From Chiridota heheva (lineage: Eukaryota; Echinodermata; Holothuroidea; Apodida; Chiridotidae): 64,000 bases of DNA. The DNA lies in assembly GCA_020152595.1 (NCBI GenBank), contig JAIGNY010000327.1:1785001-1849000 (forward strand), read 5' to 3'. Below, in pieces: positions 11,517 to 23,500 of this stretch. Made by a program: the position numbers and the translations under genes. Position 1 is the stretch's first letter, and each line of letters starts with the position of its first letter. The notes beneath the pieces are model-generated. The model was not told the DNA's origin. It made no database searches and was given only the letters and a program-made list of their open reading frames with translations.

Positions 11517-14500
11517 GTAAGTAAACCCTTAGCTTGATCCAGAAAGGGCAGGGTGTCACTGATGAAAAAAGCATGTATAAGGCATCAAGGACACTTTAAG
11601 GGTTAGTTTGAAGACACTTGAAATGAAAATAATGAAGTAATCAATACAACAAGTAGTGTCCCTGCATCATTTTATATTTGGGAACTATAATCAGCATGAA
11701 AAGAAAGCAAAATAGTTTTAAGTCAACAAAATATAGAGTGCTTAATTAAAATGGGCAGGGTGGAGCAACCCTCTGAAAAAGCTAAACTAGTGGCCTGGTA
11801 AGTCTTTTGTGAGTATAGAAAATAAACTGTTGTATCAAGTTTCTTTATTGGGAACAACTCTTCTAATATGGAAATTCACAATGTTGGAATGACAATTGTT
11901 AATGCTGAATACCAATACAATAACAAATTTTGCCTTTACATGCAGTTTACATGTGAAAATGCCATGTGATATGTTGTTCAGGCTATTTTTGATATCATGA
12001 AAACAATGATATTGCGATAATCCTTAGATCATAGCAGCTTTATTTTCCATTACAAGTATAAAGCTGCTGAGCCACATTAGGGTGTGTTACTGGACTGAAC
12101 AAAATTGCCCAAAATATTTGAATAAAAATCTGTATAGTTCATATACTGGCAGACGGCAAAATATTCCAAGAAATTTAAGATATTGCACTATGTGTAACCT
12201 ACATTGTCTAGAGGAGGAATATCACTTTGTGCTAGAATGTCCCTTCTATGAGGATATTTGTAAAGTTTTCATTCCTCGGCGCTTTAATCACCACCACTCA
12301 TATGCTTCGTTTGAAACAATTCTAAAAATTACAAGCGAATCTTTAGGTTTAAATTTAGCCAGGTTCATAATACAAAGCTCTTCAAAAGCGCAAAGAATCT
12401 TTAGCATAATTTCTATGTTGTATAGATTAAAACATTATTAATCCTTTCTTTAATCAAAAATTGTTAAATCAATGTACTTATTTTTGTATGTAATAGGCTG
12501 GAGGGAGGCCTGAACATTGAATGAAATAAATATATATATATGATGAACTTGTTTGAAGTATTTCGTTAAGTGTGACATCACTGTTTCATTTATATGTTAG
12601 CTTCTCATTGGATATTGATATATTTGTTCTTTTCAGTCTCCATATGCACAGCTTCTTGCTGCCTCTACCCTTACAAAACTCATCTCAAGGACATCTACTG
12701 TTTTACCATTGGAACAAAGAATTGATATAAGTAAGTTACAGTAGCTGACTTGATTGTATATACTTTATACTGGGATCATTTGAGTGGATTGTAGTATATG
12801 GAGAAGATGGGTGGAGTGGAAAAGGAAAGACTTTTGTACACATCATTTGATCTCCAAATGTTACGTTGTACAATATTTACTTTTATTTTGTGAAAATGTA
12901 TGAATAATTAGGAAGATATGAAGACCTTCTCTGGTTCAGAATTAATGGAACCTCATAAGTGATACAGTTACAAGTTAAATCACATCAAGTCATAGCTTAT
13001 ACCCATTTTCCATGGTGCTAAGCAGATGGGAGTACTTGACTCCCCCTGGGTGGGACTAGGGTTCTAGCTAGATAAGTTTGAGTGCAGGGCTCCAGTGACA
13101 ATCCAGGGTGACCTACTAGACCCCCCTCCCATGAACTATTCAAATTTATCAAAGAAAAAGTGTTGTAAATGTTTTTTAATATTTTTTTTATCAGATTGCT
13201 AGAGGAATTTACGAAATATGTTATGTACAATGAGACTAGAAATTACAATGGATATTTAACTGTCAAATACAAAAAAAAAGTACAAACATATGCCGGAAAT
13301 TCTTCTCGCAATTCATCTCAATTGCCATTGTTATTCATCTTGCCCAAACTTTTTACCACTTTTATTTTCGTCCCAGTATCGTTCGACGAAAGCATTGTTA
13401 TAGTTATTTCAAGTTAAAATAACTAGCGGCACATGTTCCTATGAACTATGCAACAATTTTTGTCAATATCAAATCCCCCACATATCACAAGAATACAGAT
13501 CAGTCTGTTATAATGTGATTGGTTACTTACATTTGGACCGGTCTATAAGCACGCCTTGGGCCCTTGGGGGTGTAATATTTACTTTGATAAAGTTTGTTTG
13601 AATGGTAAGTGATGGACTCGGCAAGCTGCCAGCAGTGATTCACAAGGATTAAAACGTGAACCTGAACTGTGTGCATGTGAGTGTTTATGTAGGTGAAATA
13701 TGGGTGATTTTATGATAATATGTACGTTCAATTGCTTAAATTCCTATATAGTTCAGTTGTTTTTATCATAATTTATTGTGTGTAATGTATGTTATGTTAT
13801 GTGTGTAAATCAACGGATGACATTGATAGAGTGAGATTAAAGGAGATCTGTTTAAACACTTAATTAATTAACCAAATTGAACTTTTGAGTGCCGGGCGGA
13901 AGAGTGAATCATAGAGCCGAGTGCCGGCGGGAATTGCGAGTCACGGGTGGGCCCGCCTGGTGCCGCCCACCATAGCTAGAACCCTGGGTGGGACACCAGT
14001 CCATCGCAGACTGACTGCGAAAACAACAGCCAGCCGAAACTGGTACTCATTTCACAGCTTAAGTGTACTGGATCAAATGGGATAAAGTGTCCTACTCAAG
14101 AACGCAGTACAGCACACTAACTGAGATTCAATCCTGGTACCCTTTAAGTACGAGATCGACGCCCTAACTATTGGGCTACTGGATTAGTAACACATGCATC
14201 GGAAATTTGGAAGAACTGGACTTTTGACACCCTTGAACTTATATTATACAGTCAATTCTGAAAGAAAAGAATATTGAGCAGAATGCAGCAGCATTAGACC
14301 TAAAACCAATGTTCATAACCATGTACTATTGCTGTAGATTAATGTTTAATTTTCATATTTGAAAGCAAATGATTTTTCAGAACTTTGCTTAAGTTAATGG
14401 GTTGAGGAACAATTTTGGAATAGATCACACAGGAGAAATTATTCTTAGTATGTTCTTCACATTGTTTTCCAGAAAATTATGTGCTTAACTACCTTGGAAC

Positions 14501-17500
14501 AAGACCAAAACTTCCTTCATTTGTAACGCAGGCTTTGGTTCAGGTAAGCAGTTTTGTAGGGCTTGGCTGCTGAAACAAACACATGAGCTAGATTGTTTGT
14601 AAAATCCATCGACTATCATAAAAATGGCAAAAAATTCCATCTAAATCTGTCAACAATGACAGTTTTAGTCTTAATTTTTTCGAATTTTCAGACCTAAATA
14701 TGTACGAAGAAATGCAAATGTTGTTGTGTCAAAAGTTGACTGTTTACCATTTTCATATGTTAATCCATTGTTTTATGAACTCTGTCACAAACAACCGCAA
14801 ACAAAGAAACTAAAGGGCAAATTGCTTTTTTCAAACAAATTTATTTTCTTCGAGATTTAACTTATCGTTCTAACTATTTTTTACCTTTAAGTTGCCACAA
14901 ATTTAAGATACATTTAAAAATCTTTAAATCGGCGGTATCTCTGAAAGCAAACAGAAACTTTGATGTATAAAATGTTAAAGTGTTGTTTGATTTTTTTAAA
15001 TAGACTGTTTTGTAATAGATTACCAACCATAAAGATTAATTGGCAGTACTCTGATTTCACATTATTGATAAACTAAAGGATTTATCTATGGACTCCCTAA
15101 TTTATAATTAATTGATCAGTATCATCTGTAATATGGAAGGAAATGTGAAGGGTTGTTTTTATACATTTACCTTCCGAGTCAAGTATGCCTTTTGTGATGT
15201 CCTGCATAGCTTATGTAGCTTCTTTTGTAGTTGTGTGAACCATTTTAAATTCTGCTATATATTTGGTGGTTCTATATTACATTTTCTCTGTAAAAGCTTA
15301 ACTTCAGAGAATATGAAATATAACTGAAGGGTTAAATAATGAATCTTTTCAAGGGCAAAGGGAGGTGGTACATATGATTTATCATTTAGTGCACACTGCA
15401 GGAAAGCATTATATGTACTAAAATTTTCCAGAGGAGACTTCATCATAGAATTTCATCCATCTGATTATTTTTTGTGCTGTATTTCTCATTAGCTTTTGAC
15501 GAGACTTATCAAGCTCGGATGGCTGGATAGTCAGAAGGATGAGTGGGTTTTTCGTAGCGTTATCTCAGAATCTTCAAAATTCCTTCAGGTGAGAACAAAT
15601 CATCTTTCAACATATGCATCTTTTTTGTCTTGCCTGCAAAGCAGATAGAGACATAGCAATCAGTCTGTTTCGTTCATTATCTGTTGTTGTCAGTGTCCAC
15701 AATAAGTTTAACGTAATGGAATGTTGCTGGTATTTTTAAGTTCCTTACCCACAAAAAGAAGTCATGGCCTGAAAAGAACTGAAAGCAATAAGTCTAGGTT
15801 TCCATAGCAATTCATATCTTGCTTGAAAGAAATTGGTAATTTTGCCTCAAAAGAAATGATTCCTGGTCTGAATAGCAGTTGAAACAATAAAACCGGGATT
15901 GAGAAGAAATTAAACAATTAGGATGATACAGTTGCATGACTGGAATATCGTGGAGACGCTTCAAGTTTAATTAGGCGAGACATGCAAATTTGTAGGTTTG
16001 TTTTGCTACCTTTATCTTAGTTATTGCTATTTTCTATCCTCTTGGAAGTTATTGTTTACAGATTGTAAGTCCAGACCAACATAATCATTTCCTTCATATT
16101 TGTAGCATATGTTTCCCTACATTTTAATTTTTAAATGAAGACTCCTTTATTGTATTATTATATTGTAGATGACTTTTTTCAAGAAAATGAAAGTAGTTGG
16201 ATAGTACGGGCCAAAAAGGCCCTTTGACATGTAGCTTAGTAATATATGGGCAATTCCACAGTGACTGACGTTACATTTTGGGCAGATATTACTCACACAC
16301 ATCTTATTTCCCACCTAAATGATTTTAGTAGAGTACGATAAATGTGATCATTTTTCAGTTGTTTCAGTGATTAGGGTCAGAGGTCAAATATGTGATTTTA
16401 GGGGTAATTATGTACTAATACGTGCATTTTTGCGCCACTTTAAATTCCGAAAGTGCAAGACTAATACCAATCCTATGTATGTATCACATGGTACGTAAAC
16501 TTAAGTCTTGTAAAGTCTGGGGTCAGAAGGTCAAAGGTCACAGAGTTAGTGACCCTTTTAACCATTTCTCCCCATAGTTATTATTATTAGCTATTTTCCC
16601 ACTATGGTGCATGCTTAAGGTGATGAGATCAGCAACACCATGGAGTAACTAGCAGTGGCATAACTCAACCCGTACTCTATTAGGGGTTTGGAAAATGCGA
16701 GCCCAATTTCCGTAACCTTTTTTCATATACATTTTTGATAACTTTTCTTTCATTTGCTTTCATTACAAGTTTAGTTTGAATGAAAGCTAAGATTTTGATC
16801 TTTTGAGTAATGAAAGCCAAATTAGGAAAACTTTGACAAAAATATAGCAGTTATTTGCTAAATTTGGTCAACAAATGCACTTTTGCACAAACTTTGCACC
16901 AGTATAATTTCTTCTGAATATTGAAAACAGAGATTTGTGTTACATATTTAGATTTTTTATAAAATTTCCTTTCCAGTGATGCTAATCTACAGAAAAATTA
17001 TAGTGTAGTAGTTTCAGCGGGGCTTAAACCTGGTGCGCTTGTGTGCCAGTTGCATTCACAACCACTACACTACATAATCATTGAAAATGCTGTGGTGTAA
17101 TATAATTATTATAGCAGTAGATTCAAATAGAAGGGGTATGCCTTTATTTATAATCAAATGAAAGGAAATTGCAAGCAGTTTTGAATGGCGGTTTAATTAA
17201 GTATATGGAATGTACTGTTTTGGTACACAACCTTTTTTTTTTTAAATAGGGTCAAAAATGGCAAAAATTCATAAAAGTTTCAAAAAAGTTCACCAGAACA
17301 AAAGATTGCAGGTAGGGATCAGAACAATTAGACCAGAAATCAATACTATCATGTCTTAGGACTTACGTGTTTGATTTAAAAGCAAAAATGTGATCTTGAA
17401 GTTATTGTATGATTTAAAAGAAAAATTGTTATTGTTTGGCAATTTTTGAGTGTTAAGTATTTTTAAGCTACTTTTTCTCAAAAATCTATAATATAACTCC

Positions 17501-20500
17501 TATACAAAAAAGAACATTTTGTGACAGAAACATTTTGAGTTCTTTAAAATGAAACTAAGATTGCTCCTATATGAATTTGATGAGGTCCCGATTTTATATT
17601 TTGAAAAAGAAATTGAAAACATTGATAATAAGGGCGAGTAAGGGTAACTATAAAGAAACATGTGTTGATATTAGGTTGAACAGGGAACACATCTAAGGAA
17701 ATTTACAGTAGGCCATTTTCAAACGTGAGTGACACGACATTCAGAGACCTTTAAGTGCCCATAATCTTTCCACACTGAAGGAACTGATGGGTCATGAATA
17801 GTATTTTATGATGAATGGGACAGATATTAATCACTACCAGTTGGATGTCTTTATGCCATTGGTTGTCTTACTTAATATTTAAATTGCGTGTGTGAGTGTC
17901 ACAACAATTTTGGGACATGGGTTTCTGACTTTGATTCATTATGATAAGACTCACGCCAAACCAACTGTACAAGAAAGGTATCAAGAAAAGGGCATTTACC
18001 TGGACAGTCAACCCATCTAAGTTTGGGTTGATTATCAAAATTGTTCTACCCTTACAGAAATAATTTCACTAACTTTGTTGTGAGTGACACGACAATAATT
18101 ATGAGTGACACGACAAGTGCAAATCTTTATTCCTACACTGCAAGTTTTTGTAAAAATGGTATAATTAGGAACATAGCGTATTGCAGCAAGCTATAAACAT
18201 TGAACACTTTAAGGGAAGTTCCAGAGATATTCTATCAACAAATAATCCTCCAATTTACATCAGTATTTTAACAAACAATATCCAAATTTCCATGCATAAT
18301 TGCACCTTTTAACATCCTAATTTACCCTGTCATCAAATCCTTATTGTTCAAAGTAGGAAAATGGAATTCAATTGATAAGAAGAGAAAAATTATGTTTCCA
18401 AGTATTCTAGTCTCAAAGAATAGGGATCTTCTTTCCATTTTTCAACTTTTCTCTCATGTCCACTTGTGTTTAAAAATTGCCAGTAGTAAAAATAATTTTG
18501 GAAATACTATTTGTTTCAGTACTTATTGTTGGGCTTACATTTATAACGTGAAGTTCAGCGCAGCTGAGATGTTGCTTTTTCATCATGTCATGTTATTTTC
18601 ACATATAAAGGTTACTCTTTCAGACTTTAAAGGTTACTCTAAAATGTATTTCTTCACAATGCTCACGATCATGTTTATGTATTATAAATTAAGTTTTTTC
18701 TCTCTTTGAAACCCACATTCAGGGCTCGAAATAAGCATTGGTTTATCTGTACCCCATCAGGCTTTCTCACCTCACATTTCACTAGCCTGTTTCTTCACAT
18801 CTCACTAGCCTGTTTCTTCACATCTCACATAATCAAACTAGAATTATGATTACAGGACTAGCCCATCAGGCTTTCTCACCTCACATTTCACTTCTCTATT
18901 TCTTCACATCTCACATAATCAAACTAGAATTATGATAACAGGACTAGCCCAACGGGCTTGAATGATTGAAATTGTGCTAGCCTGTATGTAAAATCAACCA
19001 GCTCCAGGTTAGCGGGCTTATGCTAATTTTGAGTCCTGCCCACATTGCACCAAAAACATGTATTGTATACTAGCAGATAGTTCTCTTCTTGTGGTCATAA
19101 GAAATGAGCTGATATGATATATGCAGTTTCTCTTTTCGACTTCAAGAAGTTGTTGAAACTGATTTAGTATCAGAAGCAGAAGAGGATATCCATTACTCAG
19201 TCCCTTACCAAACATTTCTTGTGTTTTACACTCTATGGAATGCCATTGATTGATACACTTTCTGTGTAAACTTGTGTTTCAGGGTTCCGTTGATCATTTC
19301 ATCATTGGTGTGCAGTTGATGTCACAGCTTGTCAGTGAGATGAATCAGGTAAGAACATCAATGGAGGTGAAAATGATATGATCAAAGTTGGAGTTAATTT
19401 GAAAGTTTCTTTTTGGTTCTGAAAAAAGGTGTCAAAAATCTTCTCACAAACAATTGTGACAGAAATAATATTAATGTTTGTTTGTTTGTTTGTTGTAAAT
19501 TATTTCCATCATGCAACTCAGTACATTAAAAACCTAAATAATATACAAATAGTAAACAAAATGAGAAGAAGTGTTATGGACATTTGCAGTTCAAAGCAAT
19601 ATGAATGGAAAAGGAGAGAGAAGAAGTATAAAATTAAACTTATGTGATTGTTATGTCATTCAAATACTTACAGAGCAATGAATGTGTTGTACACATAAAC
19701 CTATCTGATAAAGATACATGTATGAAATTCAGTAAAATTACAGTAATTTGTACTTTTCAAATATTTCAAATTTAAATCTCCCCTTAAATATATGTAAACT
19801 TTCACACTTTTTAAGTTCCAAATAAAGCAGATTCCATATTTCAACCCCAAGAACTGAAACACACATAGCTTTCAATGTAGTTTGCACATAAACTTGTTGG
19901 AAATTGTCCCTTTGACATGTCCCCAGATATCCCCATTTTTCAGTAAATAATTCTTGCAAATTTAAAGGTAATTAATTGTTTTTGGCTTTAAACAAATTGT
20001 TCTGAAGGGTCATTGAACTTGCTATTTTTGTTTATATTCAGCCCATGACTTATTTACATGTAAATGCATGATCTGGTTAAGGAATTTTGTTTATCTGCAT
20101 GTATTATGTAACTTGTCTTTCACACTCAGAATTGCTCAAAATTCCTTGTATTGTTCTACTGAGCTGTGCTGAGAGAGTTTTATTTTTTGTATGTAGTCAA
20201 AATGCTTTTTGAGTTAGCACAGGGAACTACTATGGTTGGAAGGAGAAATATTAGGGTGTAAAGAAAAACACCACAACTTAATGAACACGTATTAAAAAAG
20301 GAAGTAAGTTTGTTAAGGAGAAAATAAACTTCAATGGAAAATTGAATATTTTGTTGTGTATTTATGTTCAACTGGCGAATATAATTCTTGCAAATTTGAA
20401 GGTAATAAATTGTTTTGGGCTTTAAAGAAAATCAAGGCAATTTTTTTTATATTATAATTGACGAGACCTTCTAATTTCAGAGCTTTCATATCAATAGAAA

Positions 20501-23500
20501 ATTCATTTATATGAGTGTTGTACTTTGCTTTGTAAATCATTTTTATTGCTTTCTTTGGAATGACAAAAATTGGATGAATATTGCTCTGATAGGTGTTACC
20601 CCAAACCTCCAGACAATAATCAATGTAAGGAAAAACTAAAGAATTGTAAAGAAGTTTGATAGACTTCACTGTTCTTTGAAATTACACTTTATCGCAAGAC
20701 TTCAGATTTTATCTTTTTGATATGTTTCTTCCAATTTAATTCACTGTCCATTACTACCCCTAGAAATTTCGTGTTTAATACTTATTCAATCACATACTCA
20801 TCAAATTTTATAATGATAGAGTTTTCACAATGTCTTTTTGAAAAAATATCAAATTTGTTTTATCTATATTTAAAGATAATTTATTTACCATAAACCAAAC
20901 TTTCAAATCTTTTAACACCTTAGATACACATGCGCTCAAATAATCAATATCATAATCTGTACATAAAATATTAGTGTCATCTGCAAAGAGGACAAATTTG
21001 GCAACATCAGAAACACAACATATATCATTGATGTATAAATAAAAAGCATAGGTCCCAGAATGGATACTTGAGGAACATCACATCTGATATTTAAATAGTC
21101 TGAGGAACATTAATTAATTTGTACATATTGCTGTCTGTTTGAAAGATAATGTAGTGAATACATCTTTATATACTACTCCCCTTCACAACTTAATGTACTT
21201 TTCATTACACAGTTACATGGGGGACGTTTTTAGAGCACATATTTGCCACATATACTCTTGTTTACCCAAGAAATAAAAAATAGAAAAATGTATTTATATT
21301 TTGTGGTTCTTTTTAATGAAAAAATAAATAAAACTTCCTGCAAATTCCTGTTTTTCCCATGGTTATAACCTCCAGAGCTGTAGATTTGTTCCAGGTCTGG
21401 AGGTAATGTACTGCTGCATTGGAAAACAGTAAAAAGAAACTGAAGGGCTCAGAAAATACTTCAAAATCTTGTTTTTTGAAGGAACTATTTATATTTATCG
21501 AGATCAATCTGTCTATGATGACTGTTACAAGTAATTTGTAATACTTATCCTTTAAAGCGTTTACTTACAATTCATTATGTGTTCATGGATTAAGTATGGA
21601 AGCTGGGGCACCAAATTGAGGGTGCACAAGGCCAGGCAGAGTGTATCCACTAATATCCGGTGAACCCACAGTTAACCTTGTTTATTTATGTATTTAAACT
21701 AAAAAAGGGATTTAATGGCTGAAATGTGAAATAAATGTAAGTTTTATTAAGTAATTGACTTTTTTTTTTTTTTACAATCTCTTCCATTAATAAATGCCAC
21801 TTAGCTGTTTTGGCATTGGTTAACATCAGCTGACACCTACATATAAATGAATGACAGTTTATTCTTTTAGTGACTGAAGTTTTTGGAATAGTGAATATTT
21901 GTGGTTTGACACAATTGCTGACCAGTTCTCACAATAAATATTTGACAGTGGATTAGCTTTTGCTTATGATTTTTTAAGGCGTTAATGTGTTTAAAGGGGT
22001 ACTAGACTGAAAAGTGAAAGCGCAATTTTTTAGAGACTAAACTTTTCAGGAAAATCTTTTTGACCCATGTGGAGAGCTACAAAACTTCTCTAACACCGAT
22101 ATTTATACAAAGTTGTTTTCTGAGATTAAACAACAAGAATATATCACTTTAGAGGCAAAATATGTCAGTGAATATTCGAAAAATTCATCAAGAAAGATTC
22201 TTATGGGTGTAGTTCTTCTTGAATTCTTTTAAAGATCAATAAATACTGTTATCTTATTTTCCAATATGCTGTGATTGCCACAGATCTAGCTACTTCTTCA
22301 GTAATCATTAAAACAATTATTCTTATGAAGGCTTTTTTTGATCTGATATTTTCATCCCTTTAACTTTAATGATTATTTATAACTATGATCCATTATTTTC
22401 ATTACAGTCGGATAATATCAGACCATTGACAAGACACAGAAAGATTGCATCCTCGTTCAGAGACACTGTCCTTTTTGAGATTTTCAACATGGCGTGCACT
22501 TTGCTCAAACAGGTAATTGATGTGTCCTGTATCAGCTATGAGTCTCACAAATTTCATTTCATTTATTGATTTGTTTTCTGACAAAATTCAAATAATAACG
22601 CAGTAAGATAGTAAAAGTACACGGAGTTGGGAAAGGAAGTGCTATATAAACCCTTTATGGTTACAGCACCCTCTATTAATAGTGGGGAGTACTTGATTGA
22701 TTTGGTACTTAGAGAAATGAATCTAGGTTGCGAATTCTTGGTTTGACCTCACTTGAGTTGAGAAGAGTACGTGGCGATATGATTCAGGTTTTTAAATTCC
22801 TCTCTGGTAGGGATGCTTGGACTTCCTGTAATTTCTTGCATGTTTCAGCTAATCCTCATGTGACACATGGTAGCACTTTGAAGTTGACCAAAGAGTTCTC
22901 ACGGATAGATAATCAGCGTTTTAGCTTTTTGCAAAGAGTTGTTAATGAGTGGAATGGTTTGCCTGAGTGGGTAGTTAGCTCCAATTCTGTTCACAATTTC
23001 AAAGTCAACATTGATAAGTTCTTTACTAACTGGGCATTTTTTTGTTTTTTTGTAGTGGTGGTGGTGTTAGTTTGGGCTTTTTATGGGGTGATTCACCCTT
23101 CTTAGCCTGTCATCTTGTTAGGTTAAATGATAACTGAAATATTTAGAGCATCTATTAAAGAAGAATATGAAGAACATTTTTATTTTCATCAATGCAAATC
23201 TATGTGAAGTCAATATTGATTTTGGAGAAATATATTAGAGAAAGATTTTTTATTTTAGAACATAAAGTGGCAGTGATATTTAATCCTAAATTACATTTTC
23301 TAAGTAAAAGGATATTGTTTATTGTCTTTTTGCAGGCTTCAGAAGAAGGTGTGGATTATCATGATGAGAAAAAGGTGAGAATGACATCTTTTGGGATAAA
23401 TACATAAAAAACAATATTGTGTCAGATGGATGCTGTCTTGAAGTATCTAATATGTTAGATACTTCTCACAATGGAAATAACTTTTTAACGGCTGCAGTTT

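Noticed and set aside
16640-16700. CAGTGGCATAACTC resembling a hAT terminal repeat
   Set aside because: No partner inverted repeat or TSD could be located.
17000-17078. Possible functional tRNA gene on the minus strand
   Set aside because: The B box is degenerate and the stems do not pair; a SINE or tRNA relic fits better.
18344-18709. 121-codon + strand open frame in intron 5
   Set aside because: Low-complexity, AT-driven sequence with no family resemblance and no splice context.
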